NCBI GenBank assembly: GCA_001466705.2
Contig: LATX02000089.1
Location: 620,001-684,000 of the forward strand
DNA: 64,000 bases
Origin: Moniliophthora roreri
Lineage: Eukaryota; Basidiomycota; Agaricomycetes; Agaricales; Marasmiaceae
Direction: 5' to 3'
In this document: positions 45,121 through 57,183 of the stretch, in pieces
Numbering within the stretch: the first letter of the stretch is position 1
How the letters are laid out: each line of letters begins with the position of its first letter
Made by a program: the position numbers and the translations under genes
Notes under the pieces: generated by a model
The model's input: only the letters and a program-made list of their open reading frames with translations
The model's database searches: none
Told to the model about the DNA's origin: nothing

Positions 45121-46067
45121 GGTACGTTAGTCAATTGATTAAGGCTGGCAACTGCGGCTGTATATAGTACAGTTGATGGGTCCTGTATCCGTATCAAGTT
45201 GTCGTCCCTTCAGATATACAGTATGGGTATGGGACAGCTGACCCTGTAACAACCCGTACTGTAGACAGCTGTATATGGGCATAATATATCAGTTGTAGTC
45301 AGACTGACTCTTGAGCAACTCTAGTGCCATGTGAGAGGGATGCCAGTCATGGGAACAGTCAGGAAGTGATGATGCATCGACAAAGCCGACTCTTCCTCGT
45401 CAGTGGGGGGGATATTCAGCCTTGTTGGACCAATACGCAAAGGTATGTCCTAAAAATGACTCAGATAATTGCGCTGATTTGAAATTAGCTACACGTTAAT
45501 GACTAAATTTGGAATCACTCACTTGTGACTACAAGGATGCAGAGACTTGCAGCTTGAACAACAACAGGAATAAGGACAGGCCTGCCTGATATGCTCAGAA
45601 GGTATGTCAAATTGGAATTTAGTTCATGTTCAAAGCCCTGACCTGTTTGGACTCCAAATTATACTCCCCTAGTGCTCTCCTGTTGCAGTGTAACCATCGG
45701 CCTTCTCAACAATGAATTATATGGGCCATATGTGTATGCCCGTTACCTGCCTACACCTGTCAAACTGTATGGCCATACCTGTTATACAGTAGGATATCAG
45801 CTGATTTGCGCTATCCTCCTGAAAAGTTCTGTTAAAAGCCTTGAACTAACCGACGCCAATGCCAACAATTTTCAACGTGAATCACTGTCTGAGTTCCACA
45901 CCCGTTAAGTCCAAATTTGGCATTCTCTCTGTGCCACTCTTCGCTTCTGGTGAGTAACAAGTTTGTTGCTGCTTTATTGGAAACATTAATATTGCTCTAT
46001 GATAGAAGTCCAAGAAAATGACCTGAGCTATATATAGATAAACTAGGTAAGTAATTATTTATAGGTA

Positions 46068-46954
46068 TTATTCTTCGTCACTAATAACATGAAGTTGGTA
46101 TACCGGAACCTGTAGTGGGGAAAGACAAGGAAATGTCCTTATTGCCCTGTGCTTGAGCTTTCCCTTCCTCCTGTCGCTTGATGTCTCCCTTTTTCTTTTT
46201 CCTAAAACGGGCAAAGGCACTGTTGCCATGGGAGATGGTGTCATAGTCACTATAGACAGTGAAGCAGGAGGAGTTGTTGGAGCTGATGAAAGTGTATGAG
46301 TTGATGGTTTGACACGTGAAGGAGATCTTCTGTTGGAAACATCGTCACTGTCCTGTGTAACATGTTCCTGACAAAGCTTGCTAGCTTCGTCAAGGAGCCT
46401 TGACAGCACAGCTAAGCGCTGTCCCTCAGTAGAGAACTGTGTCAGAGAAGAGGAATATTTCCATCCAGACATCTTGTAGAGAGTGCACAAATGGTAAAGT
46501 TTCATCATCATCTCGTTGCTGAGGGTAGCTGAAATATATGCAATGGGATGGTGTTTATGAGATTGCGTTGTACACTGGAGCATTGGTAAGTAAGTTTCAA
46601 TAGTAAAACTTTGCTTTAACTAACCTTTGTATAGACTCTGCCAATGTTCCCAAAGTCTGACTCTCCATAATTCATGTACGCTTTAAGCCAGCACCCATTT
46701 CGATTGACATGTGTGCGGGGAAGTGGACCAGCTACACACTCAGCAAAACCACGAATATATTCTCTGAGTTGTGCACGATAGGCCTCGACCTTATCCTGGT
46801 ACTCTGGTGAGCCTCTCATGATGGTATGAGGAAGAAAGATGATTTTAACAGCAGTGACTGTTCCAGATTTTATATGTGAACCTTGAGGCAATATGTAATA
46901 TTGGCAACGATACCAGATATGGTGCAATTGAGCTGCAGCGACCTGGATCAGCAT
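46068..46954 (-). CDS. Unidentified KDZ cargo gene (two or more exons)
   Basis: Exon-like frames at 46954-46616 (YQDKVEAYRAQLREYIRGFA, then GCWLKAYMNYGESDFGNIGR) and 46583-46068 (SGWKYSSSLTQFSTEGQRLA, VLSRLLDEASKLCQEH, ending VYQLHVISDEE) are separated by an intron-like stretch. The exact junction is unclear because the best acceptor shifts the frame by one. The second half has a Ser/Thr/Pro-rich region and a basic KRKRETSSDRRKGKLKHR cluster that could be a nuclear localisation signal. I do not recognise the family. It is transcribed away from the plus-strand gene at 47 kb, and their promoters share 46955-47147. Confidence 0.45.
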
Positions 46955-47147
46955 TTATCATCTTCTGCGGCGATCTGGATCACTTTTCTCGCTTACACGC
47001 TAAGTTTTCTCACTTGCATTGCCTAACTTTTGCTCCTGTTACCAAACATTTCCCACAGCTCTTCAACTCATACCACCATCTTCCAAAACTCCGACATCCA
47101 TCAAGTCCCTTCAAACTCCCTCATACACCATTATACAACTCAATATG

Positions 47148-49700
47148 CTGGATGTACCATCATCAAGTGCACCATCAGCGATTCCCTCTGTCACACAAAA
47201 TAATGCCGCACCACTTCATGCTCCAATGTTATCCAGCCTTGCATCTGCTGCCATTGCGAATGCTACACAGTCTCAACCCCCACCATCTTATGTGGACACA
47301 ACTTGAAACGACACGATTCAGAATGACATGACTGACATTAATCAACAGTTGTCTCACAAACTCACTCAAGAGGAGAAACGATGGCTTGAAACAGAGCTGT
47401 TGCCTATCTATTGGCACACCTGGGAGGTTGCACCATATCATGATATAAAGAAAACATGGGTGGATGAAAATGCCATAGATCGTTTTATGGCACATTTCGG
47501 CTATGCTGCCAGAGTCGAGCATCCACATGCTATCTTCCTTGATGTATGTCCTACCTTCTTTCATTTGTTGCTTTAACTTATCCTGGTGATATTTAGGCTG
47601 TTTATCATCACTTGCTAAATTGCAGTGGCCATGCACGTTGTGGAGAACGTCCAAAACCACCAGTCCCTGCTAATTTTCCAGGTGGTCAGCCAACTGCTCC
47701 CACACCCGCACCACCCACACCCACACCTTTACCCACATCCACACCCACATCCGTACTGGCACCTGGAATGACGCCTCTACTCACCACTACATCTGTGCCA
47801 GCCCTCATAATGGTACCAGGATCTATGCTGGTGCCTCACATCTCACCATTGATTTCTGAAATTAACGACACAACTTCGACGGCACCAGATACCATGGGGG
47901 ACCTGCAGGGTGCCTTGCCCAATTCAGGATCTCTGCCTCGAGCAACGTGGGCTCAAAATGAGTGGTGCAAAGAGCATGTGGAAGAAATTCGAGCAGAAGT
48001 GTGTCATTGCAGTTCAGGCACACATGGAGCCACCGCTCTTGCAGCATGGAGATCGACGAGGGACCATATGTGGAATAACCTCACTGAGGAAGAGAGGAAG
48101 GTCTATGAGGATGAAGCAAACAAGTTCAACGGTGGCTGTACAAGTATGGCTACGCCTGAAGATGTTCTTGAGTAAGTTTGTATAATGCTTGTTTTTGAAA
48201 GGATATACTGATACGCTGAACAGTAATCAAAATAATATCGGGTCCTGGGTATCAGCTTGTCTTGGACAGTTGATTGGGCATGGCCCAAATCAAGTAGGAG
48301 ATGTACTATTTCACACACACATTGTCGTTCCACTACCTGGCGGTGGCAACCGAATTGAGGGGTAAGTACATCATATGCGTCTTATGCTAAGGTTCTAATT
48401 ATCTTTCAGAGTTACAGTAGCAGGATACAAGTCATCAGCTAATTTCAAGGTCCCAGACAATTTGCACAAACAATATGAAGAAAGTTATTTGGCTCCACTT
48501 CGTTCATTCAAGAAACTTATTCCAAGTACGTGGTGTTTTCAAGTTCATATTTCATAATTCTCATATACTTTTCAGTCATCGTTCCAACAAATAGTGGCTC
48601 AACAAGCGAATCCCCTGTGCCTTCTGGTTCAGCTATGGCCCATTCAAATGCTGAGACTGCTCCGCCTCTCGCTACCATCCCTCCTGCTAGCTCCCCCGAA
48701 CATCAAGATCTCCTTGCTCCCAGCAACAGCCATGTTGACAATGTATCGACTCCTATTTTAATGGACAATGGCATTAGTATTACTCAGGGCAATGATCAAG
48801 ACAGGAACAGAGATAATATTTCTGATGGTGCTGAGGTGAGCGAAAATGGGCCAACTATTAGCAATACCTGTGAGTAACCCTATTACCTAACTTATCTCAT
48901 CTTACTCACAACTAGCAGCTCATGATGCTATGTCTATCGATGAACCTACGAACACACAAGAGTGCATCAGCAACGTCATAATCACAGACAAATGTAGCTG
49001 TCAATGTGAGTGTTCTCTTGGACCAACCTTCCTGTTAACTCATAATGATGTAGCTACCTTGACAAACATTGCTAAGGCCGATGGGAATCCAGGCATGGTT
49101 GAATCGGGCGAGTACCATTAAAGTTCTATTTTTAGCCACCCTAACGCGTTTGATAGATGCTGATGAGATAATGGCTCAGTGTGACTTCAAGCAGGTTGAT
49201 GAGATGGCTGTTGATAACAGCAATGAACCTCAATCAATCAGGGCAGGTAGCGCTTGTGAGTCATCATTCACGTTCTTGATACATTTACACATTTAACTCA
49301 GAAAATACATCAGAACCCACTGCTAGTGATTCCAATGACGGAGAAGTGACCTCTGGCATTAACAATCATGAGTAGGATTTTCAGTTCATTGAGTCTGTCC
49401 TAATTTCGTTCCAGCACCATGCAAGCGATGTGCACAATATGGTCATGAGTGTAAGGTGGCCTCGGCACAAGTATGTGCTCCATGTCGGGCAAAGAGAGCT
49501 GCTTGCTCCCTGAACCTGAACCCACAGAGGAGAGGAAGCGATCACCTTTCCACAGTAGACACCGAGCCAACTCAAGGATCAGCTTTGAAACGTGCAAAGC
49601 TTAATGCTACTGACACTAACACGTCACCATCATCATCACAGAGGACCACACACCGGGCTTCAACCCGCTCCAAACCAGTATGTCTAATTTTGTTTTACTG
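47148..49700 (+). CDS. KDZ-linked protein with HMG-like segment and cysteine cluster
   Basis: Starts MLDVPSSSAPSAIPSVTQNN. A TGA at 47304-47306 breaks the first exon (VDTT, stop, NDTIQNDMTDINQQ). Introns lie at 47544-47596, 48172-48223, 48362-48409 and 48526-48575, with more downstream. After a Pro/Thr-rich linker comes a helical, HMG-like segment (AAWRSTRDHMWNNLTEEERK, then VYEDEANKFN). Next is a possible globular region (LGQLIGHGPNQVGDVLF, VAGYKSSANFKVPD), a Ser-rich linker, and a C-terminal cysteine cluster (CKRCAQYGHEC, then CAPCRAKRAAC, about 49424-49512) with the spacing seen in mushroom zinc-cluster proteins. Such DNA-binding-looking proteins accompany KDZ transposases. A role in recognising element ends or controlling transcription is inference. 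The stop resembles the other CGA to TGA changes. Confidence 0.6.
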
Positions 49701-49897
49701 AACGTAACTATGACCTCATTATTGCCTCTTACAGTAATTTGCCAGTACAAATCCTCATTGCAGGCATGTCAATCACTCCTGAGTGTATTCTCATTTTTGC
49801 TCACTATTTTCTTACAGATATTGTACATAATACCTTCTTGGGAAATGAGGTGATCATTCACTAATGAGGGAACACACTGCTGTTGGGCAGAGTTTGC

Positions 49898-50055
49898 AGA
49901 GTTCGGCCTTAGCTGGCCGAGGAACCCAGTGGGAAGCGCAACGAGAGGAGGATATTTTCTTGGACCACCATAGCTGACAGAGTTCAGCCTTAGCTGATGG
50001 AGGAGCGCAGTGGGGAGTGCATGAGGGGTAAAGATTATTTTCTTGAATTGCCGTG
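49898..50055. repeat. Two 80-bp tandem repeats near the right end of the KDZ element
   Basis: Two imperfect copies start at CAGAGTTCGGCCTTAGCTG (49898) and CAGAGTTCAGCCTTAGCTG (49978). Both continue through a GAGGAxCxCAGTGGG block and a TATTTTCTTG block. Non-coding, in the subterminal region. Confidence 0.75.
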
Positions 50056-50558
50056 ATGGCAGACCTATATACAGTCAGACTAGTGTCGATCACATCACCC
50101 TTCCTGTTTTAAACACAGATTGATAAGGGTTATACCACAATGTCAATTTTTCTCCCTTAACCTGTCCTTTTGTGCATCATGATATCTGAGGATTGGCTTG
50201 AATTAGGCTCCCAGTAGCCACATCATGCTTTCATCAGCGAAGATTGGATTGGTTCAGGATTGGTTACAATCGGATTGAAGAGCCCCCTATACCAGTAGTT
50301 CTGTCCAGTTGTTGTAGTGCTGCACTCAGAGCGGATTAATCTGGATTGATCCAGATTGATCCCAATCCTGGAAATTAGATAGATTATTGTGGATTGCAAT
50401 TAAATCATGATCCCGGTGGGCTGATCCTGCTCATATCGGTGAAGGATTGAACAGGATTGGATTCATTTGTGGAGGATCCGGTGACAGAAAAGATAGATAA
50501 TACCAGGATTGCCCTGGATTAAATTGAATAATCCAGCTCTGATATTCATACAGGAGGA

Positions 50559-50615
50559 GGATCAAGTATAGTAAAAATCTTCCACTATATATTTAGTGAG
50601 GATTGCGATCCCCCG
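50559..50615 (-). repeat. Right terminal inverted repeat of the KDZ element
   Basis: Reads outward to GATCCCCCG. Its reverse complement aligns with 39528-39583. After it, host-type CpG-containing sequence resumes. Confidence 0.85.
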
Positions 50616-51373
50616 ACATTTAATTGTTGCGGTTGTTATTCGAACACGGCTTATACCGGGGTATTTCGATTGATTCGGATGGCCTGTGACCTGTCCATTT
50701 TTATTCGACTGGACGAGTTTGCGGCTCGGTTGAAGTTGCAGAATCAACTACTCGTGGACAAGGCGGACCAACTGTGGGCACCTATCTAATATGGCACCAT
50801 CGCGAGGATGCGATCATGAACTGGTGTTGTTCGGAGGATACTATCGGCTGATCAGTCTCATGGTAAGCTCTTCTCAATCCTTCCCAATCTAGCCACGACT
50901 GTGATCCTCGGCACTCGCAGGTTCCTAAGCAGAAGGGAATCTCCTCCATCCGGCTCTGTAACATCAAATCATCGCCTTCTCACGGGATATCGAGAAGTGT
51001 TTATCCTATACCACATGGGTATGATTCTTGATAAGATTTTGGGCCTTTGATTCAATTTCCCTTGGGCAGGGATACGGGTAGGCTAGCTCCAGCAGTCTTC
51101 GTACTGGCTCCGCTGCTGTTCCAAGCCAGACATCTGTGCATCTTCCGTAGCACGCAAGACCCGAGAAATAACCTGCTCGTTGAGCCCTGTTCTTGGAAGC
51201 ACGTGACTTTCATCCTGTTATAGATCTCCCGAGCTACGATGTTCGTTAACATCAATTGTTCTGTCACTAATGACGGAGCGTGACTCTCGTGAATCACCAT
51301 GACGAAGACCTTGCATTTCGACGTCGGATTCAGATATCTAACATATAAATAAAGGCCACTTCAATTGGAATAC
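50616..51373. other. Stretch without a supported gene
   Basis: Normal host composition right of the KDZ element, up to the F-box gene. Small minus-strand frames (50747-50562, 51300-51052) show no domains. Nothing else seen. Confidence 0.45.
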
Positions 51374-52730
51374 ATGATCCTAATGCGTCCCCACATGCAG
51401 CACGCCATACCATCCGAACTCATGAACGAGATCTTCCATTCGTTCAGACTGTTGAGCCCCATCCGAGACCGCCAATTACACGACTTCTCTCTCATCTGTC
51501 GTTCGTGGACACGACCTGCTCGAGCCATCATCTTTCATCGTGTGGTCCTTACAAGTGTCGAGCGGACAGAGACTTTTGTTCACCTTCTGTCTAACTCTCA
51601 CCAAACCATATCTGGCGGAATCCGAGATTTGTCCGTGATGAAGGGTGACATATTAGAGTGCTTGACGCGGGGCATTGTGGATTTGGATGCGGAGGCATTT
51701 CTTCCTCATCTCCAAAAGTTGCTCATACACAGAGTGAGCTGGGGAGCGTTATCTTCAATTGTCCGGAGTGCCCTTTGCAACAGTGCTACTTTTGGATCTA
51801 TCTCTGTTCTGGAGCTATCACGGTCCACATTCGATACATTTGGGGAATATTGGAGCTTTCTTCACTCCTTTACAAACATCCATACGCTCCTAATGAAGGA
51901 CATTGCTATTCCTTTTGATCAATTAACAAGTGTTGGCCTCCCCAAACCGGCTCCACTACAACTTAAGGTGGTCAAGTGGATGTTGACATACGGCATTGCG
52001 GAATCAGATTCAGCCAGAGAATGGTTGGATAACATACCGCTGGCCGTGAATAGTCTGTTACGGGATTGCGGAGCTCATCTGGACGAGTTCTTTCTAAGCA
52101 TCGACGAAAGATCAACCTCTTCAACACAGGAATCTCGCAGTAAGTTCATACCATCTGTCTGCGAATTGAATTCTAAAATCTAATTTAGTCAAGTCCATCT
52201 TGTCTAAACTTGACATGACCCGGAACACATCTCTGAGACGAATCGCAGTCTCTACAGCTATCGGACGGGCGAAACCAACTCCAGACTTCCTTTGTGATTT
52301 CCTCAGAAATCTCACCCAGATTCCTTACGAGTCGACTCCTAGACTCCAGCATCTTGAATTCTCATACCTAAATAACCACCAGTCGAAGCTCACAGCGGAC
52401 CTTGAAGCTCTCGACAGTATCCTTCAACACGAATCCTTCTCGTCACTCGAAACCGTTATTTGTGGAACATTCCGCTGCTTTTTCCATGTATCGGATTTTC
52501 ACAAGTACACCACAATCAACTGGTCGGATCCGGCAGAGACGGGTTTCAAGGAAGTTGATGATTTGAGGAGGAGGTTTTCCCATTGTAATTCGCGAGGGAT
52601 ATTTCGTCCCATAATGGAACCTGCGTTCTATTACAATCACGATGAAGAATGGAAGAGTGATGAGAGCGATGGGAGCTGGGAAAGTAATTGGGAAAGCAGC
52701 GAGGATTGGGACGAGAATGTCGATCAATAA
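51374..52730 (+). CDS. F-box domain protein
   Basis: Two exons (51374-52139, 52189-52730) with a 49-bp intron (GTAAGT...TTTAG) give 435 aa. The F-box is at residues 10-45: AIPSELMNEIFHSF, then FSLICRSWTRPARAIIFHRV. This is the class in which 'IFHRVVL' leads into an LRR-like region. Leucine-rich strands follow (GIRDLSVMKGDILECL, FLPHLQKLLIHRVSW, SISVLELSRSTFDTFGEYWS). The C-terminus is acidic and Ser/Trp-rich (SDESDGSWESNWESSEDWDE). A likely SCF ubiquitin-ligase adaptor with unknown substrate. The ATG at 51374 is chosen because the upstream frame has no other ATG; a second in-frame ATG is at 51383. Confidence 0.85.
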
Positions 52731-53328
52731 CCCACATATTTCTTTGCCGGCTTATACTCTTTTTTTCATCTTTCGAATCAACTATTTCTTGTCTTGCAAG
52801 TCAAAGCTCGCCGGCTAGCCGCGCGGTCGATCAATCAGTTCCAGACCTTTCGGCAAGTCCCGCAGATTTGTAAGTCCGCTTGATCAACATTCGTCAACAT
52901 TCGAAAGCAATCAACTTCGTTTATTTCACAAGGTTCTAGACATCCAGCCCCTCGTGTGATGGTGATGGGGGAAGAATGTTTGGAGTCGAGACGATTTGAT
53001 GATTATCGTCCTGAATACGAAGCCCCATCTCAATCTACGGTGTCTAGTTCAACTTGTCTCTTGACATCCATAGTACGTGCCTTTGCACTTCGTTCACAGT
53101 CTGAATATTTTTGATAGAGGTTCCTTAAGGTGCGTGTCTCTCTTCTGCTTCGTTTTTTCGGTGAACTGATGCTTCTTAACTCCAATCAATCAATGGGTGG
53201 CTTCTTCGAGTTCATCATCAGACGATTGCCATCTTTATTCGATAAATGTGAACCATTTGCCAAGCTTTGTGTATGAAACCCCACTCTCCGTTTCTTCTTT
53301 GATACAGGTCTCGAAGAATTACACGAAA

Positions 53329-54474
53329 ATGCTTGTTCTCTTATGGTGAGTAGTGCTTATAGCTTTCATGCATAATCTGAATAAAAGTCACAGGACTTCA
53401 CTAGTGACACAGATACTCGTAGTGCAATCATTCAGTATCGGACCCATTACGCGACCAGTTACTGCGAGAGAACCTGCAACCGTCACCTGGTTCAGGTCAG
53501 CGGAGGAGACGGAGGGATTCATTCTCGTGAAGAGTGGAATAGGGGAAGGGCGTATCGGGGCAGCAGCGACAGTGAAAGTGAAGGCTACACCAGGACAGAC
53601 AGAAGGAATTGCTACATTGACTTTCATTCGGCCAGTGTGCGTAAATTAACACCCATATTCTTAATGCATGAGCTAAAGCATTCTTAGGGCATACCACCTT
53701 GTTGCTGTCCAAACAGATGACTTGGGGAACGCGTGCGTTTTCTATGTGAACTCCTGAGGTGCTCAGCTGAACTTGGGGCCTTTTCAGCGTTAATAGCTTT
53801 TATACCGATACCCAACCAGTGACAGCCTTGGATTTAGCCTCAACTCCGTCAATAACGAGTTCCGAGCCAATGTATGGGTAGCTGCGACCGTCATTTGGCT
53901 TATTCTTCTCGCTAACTTTCATTTATTAGTACATCCTCCAGAAAGCAAACATCAGAACTCACAGACGGGTGGGTAGAATGATAACTCGCTACCACTTCCA
54001 TTTTAACATATATGCAGTCCTTCATCGACATCTGTCCCATCCAGCTCTCGTGGTCATAGGAGTCTCCATCCTGCGGCAATATCAGGCATCGTGATAGGCT
54101 GCAGTATACTTCTCGGCGCGTGCTCTTTGGCGATCTGGCACCGTCAAAGATTACGAAGAAAATACAAGGATAATGCTCTCGTGGATGCCTTCACCACATT
54201 TAGCAATACGAAAGAGGGCACATCATTCACAGGATTTCGTCGGAAATTAAAACGACGTGCGGGGGTTATTGAAAACAGAGCAATAGATAGGTCGAATGCG
54301 TCTTCAAGGGCATTCGTTTCTTCACAGTCGACGTCATCAAATGAAGGCCGGAGTCGAGTAGAAGCGCAGGTCTTGCCGCCGACTGAGAGGCACATAGATG
54401 CGGGCCCAATACCATTGGAGAGGTCTCCATCCGGAAGGTTGCCGCCGGCGTACGAGGATTTGATTCAGAGGTGA
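53329..54474 (+). CDS. Single-pass membrane protein with secreted beta-rich domain
   Basis: Five exons (53329-53345, 53394-53636, 53688-53732, 53788-53871, 54018-54474) stay in frame and give 281 aa. The short first exon and the start of exon 2 form a signal peptide (MLVLLWTSLVTQILVVQSFS). An extracellular domain follows with IGPITRPVTAREPATVTWFR and ATVKVKATPGQTEGIATLTF, the beta-sandwich-like pattern common in small mushroom surface proteins. A Ser-rich stalk leads to a membrane helix (GIVIGCSILLGACSLAIW) and a basic stop-transfer (HRQRLRRKYK). The cytosolic tail ends PLERSPSGRLPPAYEDLIQR, with a PPAY motif that could bind WW domains of Nedd4-type ubiquitin ligases. Function unknown. A relic of the same tail lies 1.3 kb downstream. 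Confidence 0.72.
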
Positions 54475-57183
54475 CGACTTTGCACATAGGGAACCATCAG
54501 TTTGCGCAGTAGGGTCTCCACACATATTCTGCAATGGAAATCTATTTTTGGTCGAAAAAGGTGGTCAACTGCGACGTGGTATCAGTCAGAGCTCCGCAAC
54601 AATGTGTCAGACTGAGTCTAGCTAGCATTGCGAGTTCATTTTGCGATCTTTGATCATTCCGATGTACATAACATGTAAGCCAGGTATATGCCCCGCTTTC
54701 TTGCTGTTGCTAACTCAATCGCGTCGCTGGTATCTCAAACTTATCTCGTTTGCGTCCAAGTCTAAGTGCAAAGGACTTTCAACGAAGATGATTTGGATTT
54801 TGTGAGTTGGTCCTTCATGCGACATAATTCAGCTGCAACAATCCGCAGTTTTCACATAGCTCCCGGAGCGCTTGCGGCCTACTCTTTCAGCATTGCACCT
54901 ACTAGTATCACAATAGCAGTCACCGTGCATTAATCTTTGACTGTCGCTTGGTGCGGGCCACAACAAACGCAGTCATTTATACTAGCAAACACTGCTATGT
55001 TTGGCCCACTCCCTTGACACATTCAGTGAAGTGGGTGCAGTGACACCAGGCCAGATGGAAGATACAGTGGTACATTGAGTTGTTTATCCACCCCGTGAAA
55101 CTCCAAAGTGAGTAATATGCTTTTAAATCTGGAAGATACTGACTCGTTCAAGGACTTTCGTGATTTGTGCGATCCAAACAGATGAGAGATTCGCCCTCGG
55201 GTTGTAAATTTCTCGTGAGTAGTCCAGTGAAATACTGAGAATTCCGATATTCTTTAGGCCAAGGTTTAAGGCATTGTATACAGATGCACAGACAATTACT
55301 GTGGTTGAGAAGTCCTTTGGTAATTCGCGTACTCGGGTTGTCGAGTCGTACACCCAACACTTCATATACAATCACCACAACTACTACAGGTATTCTGGGC
55401 AGTCAATCCACACCCGAATCATGTTCTGGTCGTTGAGTGTTACGCCCCAGAGCGGCTGTGGCAGGCATAGCGATAGGCTGCTTATCATATTGGGAGTGGA
55501 CATATACATAATTAACTATAGCCATCAAAGAAGGCTTAATGACGTTACCCCAGTCGATACCTTTCTCGCACCGCCCAACGTACCACCTGCTCCCAGAACG
55601 CGGAAAGCACCTGCAATACGCAAATTAGTACTGATTGAGGGAAACTCGGGAGGGATTTCTCATAATGGCTGGTACGTAAACCATTGCTTCTCGGAATGCT
55701 ACGCCTGCTTCACCACTGACCTTGGAACTCTAAATCGAGAGGCATGTGGATACAGGACCGATTGAGCCTATTCCAATGGAGAGGTCTTTATCGGGAAGAT
55801 TGCCTCCCGCGTATGACGATCCGCTACATTGAAGCTGTGTGTACTAGTAGAATATTATAATACAGCTCGTTTTCGTGAATAGACCCGGAAAACGTGTAAC
55901 ACCAATCTTGTCATACCGAATTAGATGCCGAACAAATTTTGTTCGGCTTCATCAAGAAGAACAAAAATGAGCATGTTTTGAACTCTATTCAGTGGCAAGA
56001 AGCACCCGCATACCAACCATCAGGAGGTCAAGTGGTGCCGGACTGTGGAGAGATGCGGTACTTATACTTAGGAATGCATTCAACTTGAATGGTACAGTCC
56101 ATCGCCTCTGCCTCACTGTCCCTGAAAACAGCATGCGAATCGCAGGGACCGTGGTACTGGCATTTCTTCTGTGACGAATGTCCTTACATTTAGGAGTGAT
56201 CCGTGTGTTGAAGCGAGGAACGTAGCTTCTCTCTTACCATCATTCTACAACAAGCGTCTCAATGTGACTGAAAAAGCAAAAAGTTCAAGTCCAAGTTGGG
56301 AAGAGCTTGACATGTCATAACAGGACACACTCGACTTGAACGTCCAACACATTCAAGGAGGGAAGCGAATAAGGATGATCTAGATCCTTCCGGCGGATAT
56401 ACCGGAGAAAAGTACCGCATGGACCCCGTAGCGATATCCGAGCCCGAGTTCAGGTGCAGACGAAAAGCTCGTCTGCAGTCGTGCTCGAGGTCCTGGCTAG
56501 ATGAGTCGACTTACCAGTCTAGAAGACTGGAGATCTACATGCTTACCTCGGTGTGTAAGCAGAATTCTTAGAAAAAGGAAGGGAAAATTGAGTCCGGCGG
56601 GGGAATCATATCGATAATCATTGCTCGGGTAGCTATCATGATGCATTTCCACTGGAGTCTGCTACCTTGCATTAACCGTTGGTCTGCAGGTCAGAAGCTA
56701 CAGTTGTAACTCAATAGTTCCAGGACAAGTTCAGCAGATATCCTGAAAAAAAGTACTCGCCACAATCGCGACCTCGGCCTCCTCGGCCCGCGGAAATACA
56801 CGTTCCCTCTCGTAAGGTACACGTGATCGTGTTCCCTTGGTTGAGTATTCCCAATTTGGGATGTCCCTTTGTCCTCGAGGACGTCGATGAGGAACCCTAT
56901 ACCCCAAGCCTTTGCCTCCCACTCCCACGACGACGGCGAGCAAAGCTCCAAATACCCTCTTGGACGCTGCTCTGGACCGTGGGCAAGACCTTTTGGACGA
57001 CGCCAAGCACAACGGGGACCTTACTACCGGCTTCTGTTTCCTGGCTACCATCACCTCGAGAACGACGACTTTGCTTAACTTTCCGAACGTTGCCGGGCAC
57101 GAGGATAATCTTCCATCTTGCCAGAACGACCCGAGTAGCATTGCATACAGAGCAGGACGTCTGAGAAGAAAGGAAGTTTGCAG
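54475..57183. other. Intergenic stretch with one gene relic
   Basis: 2.7 kb before the HMG-box gene. Apart from the duplicated tail at 55754-55831, no gene is supported. The frames at 56731-57352 on both strands overlap each other and the 5' region of the HMG gene. They have no domain. The stretch directly upstream of the HMG ATG may contain an unrecognised 5' exon or a long leader. Confidence 0.4.
55754..55831 (+). pseudogene. Relic of a duplicated membrane-protein gene (tail only)
   Basis: The frame reads GPIEPIPMERSLSGRLPPAY, then DDPLH and a stop. It closely matches GPIPLERSPSGRLPPAYEDL at the end of the gene at 53.3-54.5 kb. The upstream signal peptide, beta-rich domain and helix were not found in readable form, so this is probably the decayed remainder of a tandem duplicate spanning part of 55.0-55.8 kb. 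Confidence 0.55.

Larger units (their letters stand above)
39528..50615. mobile_element. KDZ-class DNA transposon, 11.1 kb
   Basis: The outer ends are imperfect inverted repeats of about 56 bp (39528-39583 and 50559-50615), both starting CGGGGGATC and sharing AATCCTCA.TAAATAT and TAGTGGAAGATTTT. Inside are a 66-bp minisatellite at the left end, a KDZ transposase with CxC2 cluster (minus), a minus-strand gene and a divergent plus-strand gene, and an 80-bp repeat at the right end. KDZ elements (Kyakuja-Dileera-Zisupton) are large DNA transposons expanded in mushrooms. No matching 8-bp target duplication was seen (TACCAGAC against ACATTTAA), so the flanks may have changed. Each of two genes has an in-frame TGA, so this copy is probably no longer autonomous. 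Confidence 0.88.

Noticed and set aside
39520..50623. An 8-bp target duplication for the KDZ element
   Set aside because: The flanks (TACCAGAC and ACATTTAA) do not match, and shifting the ends by one or two bases did not help.
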